From: a virus
Strand: one strand, 5' to 3'
Length of the DNA stretch: 34,341 nucleotides
IMG/VR virus record: IMGVR_UViG_3300029951_000078
Location: 1 to 34,341 of that record
The translations under genes and the position numbers were made by a program. Position 1 is the stretch's first letter. Each line of letters begins with the position of its first letter. This document shows, one piece after another, positions 1 to 6,692 of the stretch. Below the pieces are notes generated by a model that saw only the letters and a list, made by a program, of their open reading frames with translations, was not told the origin of the DNA and did no database searches.

Positions 1-378
1 GAAGATCTTGCCGTCGATCGCGTAGTGGTCCGTCTTGGGCCACAGCTTGTCCTTGAGCTCGCCCGTGACGTAGCTGGCGACCTGGCTGACGCTCATGCGG
101 GGGAACTGCGGGTTCGCCCTCAGGAACTCAACATAGTCCGCCCCGAACAACACGTCAAGATCGCCGTTGCCCCGGTCACCCTCCCACTGGTACGACACAC
201 CCGAGCCCGCGAGCCACGCATGCACCCACGTGTGGGGCATGCGCAGCCCGAGGATGCTCTCCAGCGCGGAGCACAGAGAATCCAGGAGTTCGCGCCTCAC
301 ATATTCCTTGAGGTGGTCGCCCTCGAACAGCGCCGGATCGAGATGGTCAGACGGCTTCGAGAAGAAACCGCTAGTCAT
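1..378 (-). CDS. Nucleotidyltransferase-fold protein, C-terminus outside window
   Basis: The frame reads from the ATG at 378 to the left edge without a stop, so 126 codons are visible and the C-terminus is missing. The stretch GSGVSYQWEGDRGNGDLDVL (about residues 57-76) has the G-S then D-x-D pattern of the minimal nucleotidyltransferase fold, where two acidic residues bind metal and a nucleotide. The family is known from tRNA and antibiotic nucleotidyltransferases and from many phage proteins of unknown role; the substrate cannot be read here. The gene overlaps the end of the upstream gene by 8 bases (ATGACTAG), which suggests translational coupling. The fold is fairly likely; the function is open. 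Confidence 0.6.
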   Translation of the reverse strand, partial: MTSGFFSKPSDHLDPALFEGDHLKEYVRRELLDSLCSALESILGLRMPHTWVHAWLAGSGVSYQWEGDRGNGDLDVLFGADYVEFLRANPQFPRMSVSQVASYVTGELKDKLWPKTDHYAIDGKIF

Positions 379-922
379 TTCGAGACCTGTCGACAGTCTG
401 GGCGACAGCGGATGCCTGCCGGGCTGCCTCCGCATCTGCGCTGACACGGCCGACCGTCGCGAGCGCCTGGTTAGTCGCGACCAGACCGGCGAGACGGGCC
501 GCGTGCTTGGCCATGATCTGGGCCTGAGCGGCAACGACCGCCTGCCTGATCTGGAGCGGGTAAAGGTACCCCATGACTGAGATGTCCTCGAACACGTTCG
601 GGGACAGCCCGATGTTGCCGTCAACCGAGAACACCAGGAACGAGCACACGAAGGGCACTGAGTCCTCGATGTACTCCCGGGGTGCCACATTATCCAGATC
701 CTTGATCGCGGCCATGAGGATCTCGTTGAGAGCCCCGTACATGTCGTCCAGGGTGGCGGCGCGCTTGGCCTCGACTAGATGGGCGAGATCGTGGTCGAGG
801 ATGACCGTTCCGCCATCGGAAGCGACCCCGACGATGAAAGCCCACGCGACGGACATGGGGCCTGACGCCCCGGATGGCTTGGGGGCTGCGAGAGCCCTGC
901 CGTTAGTCCCTATCAGTGCCAC
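371..922 (-). CDS. Hypothetical protein, 183 aa
   Basis: I do not recognise this protein. It starts at a GTG at 922 preceded by GGAAGG, and overlaps the stop of the upstream gene by 20 bases and the next gene by 8. The first 60 residues contain hydrophobic stretches (SVAWAFIVGVAS; DGGTVILDHDLAHLVEAKRA), the middle a hydrophobic segment (SVPFVCSFLVFSVDGNIGL), and the last 60 residues are Ala/Gln-rich and helical, likely coiled coil. No signal peptide or catalytic motif is evident. Codon use and spacing match the neighbours, so it is probably a real gene of the left operon. Confidence 0.6.
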   Translation of the reverse strand: MALIGTNGRALAAPKPSGASGPMSVAWAFIVGVASDGGTVILDHDLAHLVEAKRAATLDDMYGALNEILMAAIKDLDNVAPREYIEDSVPFVCSFLVFSVDGNIGLSPNVFEDISVMGYLYPLQIRQAVVAAQAQIMAKHAARLAGLVATNQALATVGRVSADAEAARQASAVAQTVDRSRND

Positions 923-1316
923 CGTAGAGTCCTTCCGAGACAGTCTCGGGCTGGGGCGCGTTAGCCTTGGCGATTTCCGCCTGCTCGGCCAGCAGCAGCT
1001 TGGCCGGGCTGAGCACCGACGTGGCCTTCTGGAACAACGCGCGAAGTGCGCCGCCTGTCCTCATGTCGAATGTGCTCTCCATGAAGATGTTGTACGTCGC
1101 ATCGCGAGCCCAGGCCCGGAGCTGGCCACGGCACAGGGTCACAGCGCGCTGGTACTCTTCGTCCACCTTGACCTGCGCGTAGCTGAGAGCCTCCTCATAG
1201 TTCTTGAGTGACGAGTTGTAGGCCCCGGCGAGCTCAATGTACTGGCCCTCGTAGTTGTTCTGGACGCGGGCTACTTCCACATTGTGGGTTGACCTCAGCA
1301 TGAATGGTGACTTCAT
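903..1316 (-). CDS. Hypothetical helical protein, 137 aa
   Basis: I do not recognise this protein. The start is the ATG at 1316, chosen because GGAGGGGTA lies directly upstream; the open frame continues further upstream without a comparable ribosome binding site. The stop of the previous gene and this start share one base (TAATG). The protein is predicted largely helical: residues 10-60 alternate charged and hydrophobic positions (VEVARVQNNYEGQYIELAGA), and the tail is acidic. It may be a structural or assembly-linked helical protein, but nothing shows this directly. Confidence 0.6.
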   Translation of the reverse strand: MKSPFMLRSTHNVEVARVQNNYEGQYIELAGAYNSSLKNYEEALSYAQVKVDEEYQRAVTLCRGQLRAWARDATYNIFMESTFDMRTGGALRALFQKATSVLSPAKLLLAEQAEIAKANAPQPETVSEGLYGGTDRD

Positions 1317-1492
1317 TACCCCTCCTCTGGCTTGAGTTCCGTGAGTGCAGCTTCGAGTTCCCTGATCCGGGCATTCAGGGTGTCGATGACATCCGTGTGC
1401 CGGAAGTAGGCTTCCCAGTACGTAGTAGAGCACGACGCAAAGTGGTTGTCAACCCAGCGATCGTAAGTGCTGACCTTCATGAGCCCGAGCAT
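1316..1492 (-). CDS. Small coiled-coil protein, 58 aa
   Basis: A short gene joined by one-base overlaps to both neighbours (TGATG at its start, TAATG at its end), the usual sign of coupled translation. The C-terminal third (VIDTLNARIRELEAALTELK) has a heptad pattern typical of a short coiled coil; the N-terminal half contains the aromatic-rich stretch YDRWVDNHF. An alternative in-frame ATG lies 15 bases further in, but the overlap favours 1492. Function unknown; an oligomerising or scaffold role would be a guess. Confidence 0.5.
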   Translation of the reverse strand: MLGLMKVSTYDRWVDNHFASCSTTYWEAYFRHTDVIDTLNARIRELEAALTELKPEEG

Positions 1493-2055
1493 CAGTAGAA
1501 GCCCCGCTCCTTGTTGGCCCGCTGCATCACGATCGAGTGGTAAGGGCAGAACGCGCACAACGACGTGCCCGGACGCTGGGAATGACGCGTCGTCAGGCCG
1601 AGCTCCTTGCGGATGTCAACGGAATCAGGCACTAGCTTCTTGCGAGGGCTGCGGTAATCCTGGCAGTTCGTCGTCCTGTTGTGCTGACGCCAGCATGTCA
1701 GGGCGTCGTCCTTGAAGTTGTCCCGGGCGTGGTAAAGCTGGTCGCCCAGTCCCAGCTCGGTCGAGTTCTGCGCCTTGCTGAGCTGCGCGATGATCTCGCG
1801 GCGACGTGACGGGTCTTCCCACGACTGCTGGTTGACCGTGGCGATGCCGCCCATGGACGGCATGAAGTGAGGGTTGCCGTCAGGGTACTTGTGCTGGAGA
1901 AGACGTGAGTTGAGCGTGTCGTCGTACTCGGGAGGCCCGTCAAACCAGGGCAGCTCGTCAATCGACTGGCACGTCTTGCATAGAAGCAGACGAAGACGAG
2001 GGCCGTCAGCGTCAACGACCTTCTCGTCTTCCTTCGTCTGAGGTAGTGCTACCAA
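1492..2055 (-). CDS. Cys/His-rich hypothetical protein, 187 aa
   Basis: I do not recognise a named family. The start is a TTG at 2055, chosen because GGAG lies six bases upstream and the promoter at 2094-2122 is just beyond. Cysteine pairs sit at both ends: LLCKTCQS near residue 26 and LCAFCPYHS near residue 170, with further cysteines in TCWRQHNRTTNC near residue 120. The spacing suggests one or two zinc sites or an iron-sulphur cluster. First gene behind its promoter and apparently the head of the operon running down to gene 1-378. Confidence 0.6.
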   Translation of the reverse strand: MVALPQTKEDEKVVDADGPRLRLLLCKTCQSIDELPWFDGPPEYDDTLNSRLLQHKYPDGNPHFMPSMGGIATVNQQSWEDPSRRREIIAQLSKAQNSTELGLGDQLYHARDNFKDDALTCWRQHNRTTNCQDYRSPRKKLVPDSVDIRKELGLTTRHSQRPGTSLCAFCPYHSIVMQRANKERGFY

Positions 2056-2093
2056 GTTAGGCTCCGAATATAGTTGTTTAAGCCGTTACAGAC

Positions 2094-2122
2094 ATCCTAG
2101 CAGACGCCGGTCAGGTTGGCAA
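2094..2122 (-). promoter_or_regulatory. Promoter, TTGCCA-17-TAGGAT
   Basis: On the minus strand TTGCCA (2122-2117) is followed by exactly 17 bases and TAGGAT (2099-2094). It drives the gene starting at 2055. The -35 box begins directly after the TAG stop of the endolysin-like gene, as at several other promoters in this window. Confidence 0.6.
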
Positions 2123-3115
2123 CTACGCGGTAACACTCATTCGAGCAGAAGCCGCCACACCCTGTCCACCTTCGGCGGTCACGGAGATCTCGTACACCTT
2201 GTTGCGCGTCAGGCCCGACACGGTTGTCGCCGTGCCCGACACAGTCAGGGTCTTGAACACAGCGCCCGCGTCGGTGATCTCGACCTTGTAGCTGGCTGGC
2301 TTAGCGCCGTCCACGGCGGCTACCTCATCCCACGCGATCGAGATGTCGGCTGCCACACGGAGACCTGTCGGTGCCCCGAAGGGCTGCACGGTCGGTGCCT
2401 TGACGAGCAGCCCCCATGTCGCCGGGCCTACGACGCCATCGACGGTCAGCTTGTGGTCCGCCTGGAAGGCGGTCACAGCGGCGAACGTAGACGTTCCGAA
2501 CGATCCGTCGACAACCAGCTTGGGGTTGGCGTGCCAGTCATTCAGGCGCGTCTGGAGGGCCTCTACGTTGGTGCCCGTGTCGCCCTTGGTCAGGGTCGGG
2601 TACGGGTTGGGGCTGGGGGGCGTGTTGCGGGTGAAGAAGTTGGCCTCGCACACCGACTCGTCAAGGCTGCGGCCATCGGCGGTCTGGGTGAACTGGGTAG
2701 CGTCGGCCGAAGTCTCGCATTCCTTGCAAGTCGTGGGACCGCACAGGTGGGACTCGTTTGTGAAGTGGGCGGTCCAGACTCGGACTGCGGTCCTGGGGAT
2801 TCCCGCGTTGGCCAGAGTCCTCAACGCCCCGTCCATGTTGCTGACAGCCGCGTACACGGTCGGCTTGGTCACACCAGCGCTCAGGGACTTCTTGTACCAC
2901 GCGACGAGCTGCGCGTCGGTGGCAGCGCCCTTCTCGATGTCGAGCGCGTCAGCGACGTCGTTCGCGTTGACGGCGATCGACAGGATGTCCGCGTTGGGAT
3001 GCGCTGCCCTGATCTGGGCGAGGTTGTTGTAGAAGCCGTCATCGTAGGCGGCGTAAGCGTCAGCGTCGGGCAGGAGCGCGACGTTGGCGTCATCGAACAT
3101 GAAGATAGTGGCCAT
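2123..3115 (-). CDS. Endolysin-like protein: GH25-like barrel, peptidoglycan-binding and FN3 domains
   Basis: A 330-residue modular protein likely to cleave or bind host peptidoglycan. Residues 1-150 resemble the TIM-barrel GH25-like/DUF1906 lysin group (IFMFDDANV at the start, DIEKGAATDAQLVAWYKKS, and the closing QFTQTADGRSLDESV). Residues 173-237 are a peptidoglycan-binding type 1 domain (LTKGDTGTNVEALQTRL, VDGSFGTSTFAAVTAFQ, VDGVVGPATWGLL). Residues 247-330 look like a fibronectin type III domain. Residues 125-133 hold a CGPTTCKEC cluster. The start is the ATG at 3115 with GGGGAG upstream and a TAATG overlap. No signal peptide is seen, so release would need a holin or equivalent. Catalytic residues are not certain; a virion-borne wall hydrolase is the alternative. 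Confidence 0.75.
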   Translation of the reverse strand: MATIFMFDDANVALLPDADAYAAYDDGFYNNLAQIRAAHPNADILSIAVNANDVADALDIEKGAATDAQLVAWYKKSLSAGVTKPTVYAAVSNMDGALRTLANAGIPRTAVRVWTAHFTNESHLCGPTTCKECETSADATQFTQTADGRSLDESVCEANFFTRNTPPSPNPYPTLTKGDTGTNVEALQTRLNDWHANPKLVVDGSFGTSTFAAVTAFQADHKLTVDGVVGPATWGLLVKAPTVQPFGAPTGLRVAADISIAWDEVAAVDGAKPASYKVEITDAGAVFKTLTVSGTATTVSGLTRNKVYEISVTAEGGQGVAASARMSVTA

Positions 3116-3360
3116 TAGTGGCACTCCCCTGGCTGGCGTGTGTCGGTTGGGTACAGAGGAGTCATGGTCAGCCCGTCAGGCGTCGGCATGGTGCGCGCCT
3201 CGGTGATGCCGTAGTACTTCCACGACAGGTCGAGCAGGTTATCGGGTGTGATGTACTCTACGACGCCGCCACGGTCCTTGATGACCTGCTTGTACGTGCC
3301 GTCGACACTGCCCTGCTCAAGCTCGCGGTTCACGGAGCGGTTGCGTGTGGGGTAAGCCAT
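3115..3360 (-). CDS. Hypothetical protein, 81 aa
   Basis: A small soluble protein I do not recognise. It starts at the ATG at 3360 with GAGAGGA upstream and ends in a TAATG overlap with the endolysin-like gene, so the two are probably translated together. The sequence has a basic N-terminus (MAYPTRNRSVNREL) and a tryptophan/tyrosine-containing centre (LLDLSWKYYGITEA). The coupling suggests a link with lysis or wall binding, but that is inference only. Confidence 0.55.
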   Translation of the reverse strand: MAYPTRNRSVNRELEQGSVDGTYKQVIKDRGGVVEYITPDNLLDLSWKYYGITEARTMPTPDGLTMTPLYPTDTRQPGECH

Positions 3361-3400
3361 GTTGATCCTCTCATACGCTTACCCCCCAGTATACGCGGAA

Positions 3401-3433
3401 AGGCCCGAGTCCCCTGGTGAAGGGCTCGGGCCT
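3401..3433 (-). terminator. Hairpin after the RNA ligase gene, probable terminator
   Basis: AGGCCCGAG (3401-3409) pairs perfectly with CTCGGGCCT (3425-3433), and the loop can add a few more pairs. On the minus strand the stem follows the ligase stop at 3439 by five bases and is followed by TTTCC, a weak T-run. It separates the ligase from the lysis pair. A TATACT box just downstream (near 3390) lacks a -35 box. Confidence 0.6.
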
Positions 3434-3438
3434 GATCG

Positions 3439-4137
3439 CTATGCGCCGTCGAGCGTTGGCTTCGGTGGAAGCTGGTCGACATCGACGTACTTCATCTTGC
3501 ACATGACCGGGGTCATGCGAACCGCCTCGCGCAGGTAGAAAGGCTGCTCGGGCCGACCGACGATGCCTTCGAGCTCGTGGCCCGGGTAGGTCGACTCGTA
3601 GAACCGGTTCTCCATCTTGTCCCATGCGTCCAGGACGGTCGTGCAGTCCAGGGTCTTGACGACATCGAAGCCGAGGCGATGAGCGACCGCCGACATGCTG
3701 CCGTGCCCGATGAACGGGCATGACAGGTTGATTCCCCAGTGCCCTCCCATCTGGATGTCGAAGGTGATGAATCCCGGGGTGTCCCGGTACCCGCCGCCCT
3801 TCTGGATGCCCGCTCCGTAGCCCTCACCGAACACGATGACATGGGTGTCACCGAACTCGGCACGCCACGCGTCGATGTCGATCAGCGCCATGAGCGAGTT
3901 CCGGATGTGGTCGGTGAACTGCGCGTTGTCGGTCCTGCCCCCGAGATGCACCTTCACGCCATCCCAGTAAAATCGGATGTTCGTGCCGTCGATCTTCTCG
4001 GTCCAGTACCACACCGCGTCCTTAAGGTCGCGGATGGCCTGGGAAGCGAACTGACCGGGCAGCACGAGGTTGCCCTTGGGGTTGCGCTTCCACAAGCTCT
4101 GAATCTTCGGGTACGTTGGAAATGTAATGTCCGTCAC
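3439..4137 (-). CDS. RNA ligase (nucleotidyltransferase superfamily)
   Basis: A 232-residue single-domain polynucleotide ligase. All core motifs are visible in order: motif I EKIDGTN with the likely adenylated lysine K48, then GGRTDNA, motif III VFGEGYGAGIQ, motif IV ELEGIVGRP and motif V MCKMKY. Such ligases charge themselves with AMP and seal 5'-phosphate to 3'-OH RNA ends, as in tRNA repair. The length and motif spacing fit a small Rnl2-like or phage-type ligase rather than an NAD-dependent DNA ligase. Start is a GTG at 4137 with GGAGGG seven bases upstream. It has its own promoter (4167-4195) and a hairpin after it, so it seems to be a single-gene unit. It is separate from the second, split ligase at 10.9-12.4 kb. 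Confidence 0.85.
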   Translation of the reverse strand: MTDITFPTYPKIQSLWKRNPKGNLVLPGQFASQAIRDLKDAVWYWTEKIDGTNIRFYWDGVKVHLGGRTDNAQFTDHIRNSLMALIDIDAWRAEFGDTHVIVFGEGYGAGIQKGGGYRDTPGFITFDIQMGGHWGINLSCPFIGHGSMSAVAHRLGFDVVKTLDCTTVLDAWDKMENRFYESTYPGHELEGIVGRPEQPFYLREAVRMTPVMCKMKYVDVDQLPPKPTLDGA

Positions 4138-4166
4138 CAGTCGCCCTCCTCGTTGTTGATATGAGA

Positions 4167-4195
4167 AGACTACATGCCCGGGTCTAGCTTGTCAA
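4167..4195 (-). promoter_or_regulatory. Promoter, TTGACA-17-TAGTCT
   Basis: On the minus strand TTGACA (4195-4190), 17 bases, TAGTCT (4172-4167), about 30 bases before the GTG of the RNA ligase. The -35 box overlaps the TGA stop of the Cys-rich peptide gene. Confidence 0.7.
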
Positions 4196-4341
4196 CCCTT
4201 GCCGCAGCAGCAACGGCAGAAGCAGTACCGTGTGATGCACGTGCAGCAAGAGCACATCGCGGGCAGACCGCGCCTCTTCGTCTCGTGACCGCATGAGTGC
4301 TGAACGCGTGATGCCCTGAGAGCTTCCAGTAGAGCGTACAT
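4192..4341 (-). CDS. Cysteine-rich peptide, 49 aa, 10 Cys
   Basis: A 49-residue peptide with ten cysteines, eight of them in the last 20 residues (CSCCTC, then CFCRCCC near the end) and an earlier CGH. The start is the ATG at 4341 with GGGAGG five bases upstream; a longer in-frame start exists but has no ribosome binding site. It has its own promoter at 4361-4389. Dense CxC and CC pairs suggest binding of several metal ions in a metallothionein-like way, or a zinc-ribbon-like fold; no family is recognised. Small size, own promoter and good ribosome site argue for a real gene. Confidence 0.6.
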   Translation of the reverse strand: MYALLEALRASRVQHSCGHETKRRGLPAMCSCCTCITRYCFCRCCCGKG

Positions 4342-4360
4342 GTCGCCTCCCTTCAACAGA

Positions 4361-4389
4361 AGGCTAACACTTGGGTCTACCGGTGTCAA
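4361..4389 (-). promoter_or_regulatory. Promoter, TTGACA-17-TAGCCT
   Basis: On the minus strand TTGACA (4389-4384), 17 bases, TAGCCT (4366-4361). It lies just before the Cys-rich peptide gene. A small CCTTC-TGTT-GAAGG hairpin follows the -10 box and abuts the ribosome binding site. Confidence 0.7.
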
Positions 4390-4396
4390 TGCGTGA

Positions 4397-4732
4397 CTAG
4401 GACCCGAGGGAGATGGAAGGAGCGGTGCTCGCCATGCCGCCCCCGGAAGCCGATCCTGAGTAGTCGAAGATGCTCATCTGGGGCGCGTTGCCCGCAGCCT
4501 GCCCGAGAACGTCGTCAAGGGTCGGCTGAGCCGGTGTAGGCCCGGTTGCGATCACTCCGGTAGGAGCGTACACGCGCAGATCCTCAGACGGGGTATCGGG
4601 GCTCGCAGCCCACACAGCCTGGTTCATCTTCATGATCTGGGTAGGGTCCTGGCGGGTAGGCCCGGTAGGAGTGCCCATGCTCGACCACGGCTGCTGGCCG
4701 CGATCGTAAACGGTGTCGACGGTTAGCGGCAT
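4397..4732 (-). CDS. Hypothetical Pro/Gly/Ser-rich protein, 111 aa
   Basis: Start taken as the ATG at 4732, preceded by GGAG; an in-frame GTG at 4750 is less well placed. The protein is low in complexity, rich in Thr, Pro, Gly and Ser (TGPTRQDPTQIMKMNQ, and the tail SGSASGGGMASTAPS) with no obvious domain. It is the last of a run of small, Gly-rich proteins from 6.7 to 4.4 kb that may be minor virion components. The role is unknown. Confidence 0.5.
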   Translation of the reverse strand: MPLTVDTVYDRGQQPWSSMGTPTGPTRQDPTQIMKMNQAVWAASPDTPSEDLRVYAPTGVIATGPTPAQPTLDDVLGQAAGNAPQMSIFDYSGSASGGGMASTAPSISLGS

Positions 4733-4791
4733 TACAGCGCTCCTGGGCACATGGTGTCAAACTGACCGCCAAGGTTCGGATTAGCTTCCAT
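4732..4791 (-). CDS. Possible 19-aa bridging ORF
   Basis: ATG at 4791 reads 19 codons (begins MEANPNLGGQ) and stops in a TAATG overlap with the gene at 4397-4732. Its start overlaps the end of the Arr-like gene. It could couple translation across the 48-base gap, or be chance. No strong ribosome binding site is visible. Confidence 0.25.
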   Translation of the reverse strand: MEANPNLGGQFDTMCPGAL

Positions 4792-5098
4792 AGATCTCAG
4801 CATCCCGCTTCTTCTTGTGCTCCCTGACTGCCGCCTTAACTTCGTCAGGATGTACCTTGCCCTCGACGCGCAGGCTAGTTCGTGTCAGGTATTCACTGGA
4901 GGTGCCAAAATCCCTGCGCCTGTCTTCACCGGGTGAAGATGGGGTCACCCTGTACACATTCGACCCGTAACGATCGGCAGCAGGAAGACTGTCGGTGTAG
5001 AAGACGTGAGACCTTCTAGCTCCTTCTGGGGTTAGCTCCTTGCCCGGACTGAAGTCGTGGTTCGACGCGTGGTAGAACTGCTGCTGGCTAAGCTCCAT
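4781..5098 (-). CDS. Arr-like ADP-ribosyltransferase
   Basis: A 105-residue protein that I align by eye with the rifampin ADP-ribosyltransferase (Arr) family. FYHASNHDFSPGKELTP matches the Arr start (HGT then PGD), HVFYTDSLPAADRYGSN matches the Y-x-T-x-x-L-D-A-A block, NVYRVTPSSPGEDRRRD matches the V-E-P-x-G-x-x-E-D-D block, and the protein ends IYGS where Arr ends IYD. The candidate His-Tyr-Asp triad is H10, Y34 and D59 (or E58). Arr enzymes move ADP-ribose from NAD onto a rifamycin hydroxyl; a phage member could instead modify a host protein or nucleic acid. It lacks some of the usual Arr middle region. The start shares a TGATG overlap with the upstream gene. Fold likely, target unknown. 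Confidence 0.6.
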   Translation of the reverse strand: MELSQQQFYHASNHDFSPGKELTPEGARRSHVFYTDSLPAADRYGSNVYRVTPSSPGEDRRRDFGTSSEYLTRTSLRVEGKVHPDEVKAAVREHKKKRDAEIYGS

Positions 5099-5700
5099 CA
5101 GATAGCCCCTGAGCTGACGCCGCTCCAGCGGGGCAGCATGGTGCTCATCTTGGCTGCACGCGACGGGTCGATGACTGTGGTCGGGTTCTTGGCGGGATCG
5201 CCGCCAGCCTGGGTCAGGGCGCGCTCGACCTCGCGTGATGTAGCGCCTGCGAGCTTGCCGTCGTTGGCGATCATCTCCACGGGGTCTCCGGTCGGTGCCA
5301 TCTTCGGGGTCATGAACAAGACAGCGCCCTCGGAGTCGACGGGCACCGCCTGCATCTGGCGCTCAAGGCCCGAGTTCGGGTTGAAGCCCGCTTCCCAGTA
5401 ATAAGCCGACTTGGGCTGGAGTGACCCGGCGTGAACACCGCGCTGGTAGCTGGTAGACGTCAGACGTGATCCCAGGGCCGCCTGCATCTTGTCAGACTGC
5501 CTGTCGGTGATCGCGCCCAAATAGCCGTCTGGATACGACGCGCCCGGGGCGAAGCCCGCAGCCTGCCTCTTAGCATCCAGCGGCGACCTGGCTGCGAGCA
5601 TGTCTGTGCCACCACCGGCTCCGTACGCGGGAGCTGACGGGTTGCCTACCCCGCCGGGGTAGTTGTTGAAGTACCAGTTCGCGCCAGTGTTGCCGGTCAT
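5098..5700 (-). CDS. Hypothetical protein of the small Gly-rich cluster, 200 aa
   Basis: Start ATG at 5700 with AGGAG four bases upstream. The N-terminal 40 residues are Gly/Asn/Tyr-rich and probably disordered (WYFNNYPGGVGNPSAPAYGA); the rest is more ordered. The stretch GFNPNSGLERQM near residue 106 recurs as GFTPNSVLESVM in the gene at 6377-6685, so the two share a short motif. It ends in a TGATG overlap with the Arr-like gene, which may mean they act together. A virion-associated role is possible but unproven. Confidence 0.5.
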   Translation of the reverse strand: MTGNTGANWYFNNYPGGVGNPSAPAYGAGGGTDMLAARSPLDAKRQAAGFAPGASYPDGYLGAITDRQSDKMQAALGSRLTSTSYQRGVHAGSLQPKSAYYWEAGFNPNSGLERQMQAVPVDSEGAVLFMTPKMAPTGDPVEMIANDGKLAGATSREVERALTQAGGDPAKNPTTVIDPSRAAKMSTMLPRWSGVSSGAI

Positions 5701-5707
5701 GCGTCTC

Positions 5708-5980
5708 CTAGGAGTGCTTTACGATCCCGCCGACTACGCCGTGAGCGAACGCCTCGTTGCGACCGCTGCCCACGTTCTGCTGCTTGCGCCCGCCGTCGAT
5801 CTTGAGAGGTGCCCGGCCCTTGGCCAGGATGTCGGAGTCGTTCTCTGACGCTCCCTCGTCGGTGTACCCGAAGCGACGACGGTGACGCGCCCCGAGGGCT
5901 TCCGAGTCGGTAAGCTTGTCGGGGTCGTCAGACTTGCCTGCTTCGACCTTGGCGAGGACGTCATCCGCCTCGTTCGCCAT
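5708..5980 (-). CDS. Hypothetical charged protein, 90 aa
   Basis: A small hydrophilic protein with no recognised domain: acidic in the first 30 residues (ADDVLAKVEAGKSDDPDKL), then basic (ARHRRRFGYTDEG). Near the end it carries GSGRNEAFAHG, close to VGRNEAFSQG in the gene at 6377-6685. The ATG at 5980 lies directly after the upstream TAG (TAGATG) without a clear ribosome binding site, so translation probably depends on the preceding gene. Confidence 0.5.
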   Translation of the reverse strand: MANEADDVLAKVEAGKSDDPDKLTDSEALGARHRRRFGYTDEGASENDSDILAKGRAPLKIDGGRKQQNVGSGRNEAFAHGVVGGIVKHS

Positions 5981-6337
5981 CTAGATCACTGACCCCGACT
6001 CGTAGCGCTTGTCCCAGAAGTCCTGGTTGCCGACGCGTGACGGCATGACGCGCAGTCCGCGTCCGGTCTGGGAAGCCTCGGGGGCGTTCGGGTAGCTGAT
6101 CGTGGTCATCGGGGTGAAGCAAGGCCCGGAGTGCTCCCCGGTAGCGTCAGACCCGACACCGCGAGCGGCAGTCCCGCCTGCGAGAGGGCCGCCTGACGCG
6201 TTGCCCTTCGGGCGCATGGTTGTGTACGGGCTGCGGTCACCGGACACGTTGACGAGGCTCGTCGTCATCGGCTCCTCCCCCATCTTGGGGAAGTGCGTCG
6301 TGGTGGTGTCTCCGTATGCACGGGTTACTTCGGCCAT
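5981..6337 (-). CDS. Hypothetical protein, 118 aa
   Basis: Start ATG at 6337, with AGGAG six bases upstream. The protein is Thr/Ser/Gly-rich (AYGDTTTTHFPKMGEEP; GGPLAGGTAARGVGS) and looks mostly unstructured apart from the C-terminal 30 residues (MPSRVGNQDFWDKRYES). No catalytic motif or membrane segment. First gene after a 39-base gap that contains an isolated TATACT box. Its place in the run of small proteins is the only hint of function. Confidence 0.5.
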   Translation of the reverse strand: MAEVTRAYGDTTTTHFPKMGEEPMTTSLVNVSGDRSPYTTMRPKGNASGGPLAGGTAARGVGSDATGEHSGPCFTPMTTISYPNAPEASQTGRGLRVMPSRVGNQDFWDKRYESGSVI

Positions 6338-6376
6338 TGTGTACTCCTAGCTAGGGCTAGTTACAGTATAGCCGAG

Positions 6377-6685
6377 CTAATAAGGACGGCCGATCATGTT
6401 AAGCAGCTTCTCGGCGTTGTAAGTGTTCGTGTCCGAGCCGTCGTTACTGCCGACGAATCCCACGCCCGGAAGCGTCTCAGCCTGGTCGACCGATGACTGC
6501 CCGTTCCCTGTCGGCATGACCGACTCAAGCACCGAGTTCGGGGTGAACCCCATCTGCGATGTCGGGGATGACTGATCGCCCTGTAGCGATGACGCCACGT
6601 GGTAGGGGTTGCCCGTGCTTCCCTGGCTGAACGCCTCGTTGCGCCCGACCTGGTCAGCGCCGCCGCCTGCGGAGTTGAGATCCAT
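6377..6685 (-). CDS. Hypothetical Gly/Ser/Asn-rich protein, 102 aa
   Basis: Start ATG at 6685 with AGGGG four bases upstream. Composition is Gly, Ser, Asn and Gln with few charges, as in flexible virion or decoration proteins. It shares VGRNEAFSQG with the gene at 5708-5980 and GFTPNSVLESVM with the gene at 5098-5700, which points to a common building block or partner. Function unknown. Confidence 0.5.
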   Translation of the reverse strand: MDLNSAGGGADQVGRNEAFSQGSTGNPYHVASSLQGDQSSPTSQMGFTPNSVLESVMPTGNGQSSVDQAETLPGVGFVGSNDGSDTNTYNAEKLLNMIGRPY

Positions 6686-6692
6686 GCTGCCC

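Noticed and set aside
1430-1452. TTGACA on the minus strand in the coiled-coil gene
   Set aside because: No TANNNT box at 16-19 bases and no gene start in a fitting position.
4733-4760. TTGACA before the gene at 4397-4732 as a promoter
   Set aside because: The expected -10 position reads CTGTAA and overlaps the start codon.
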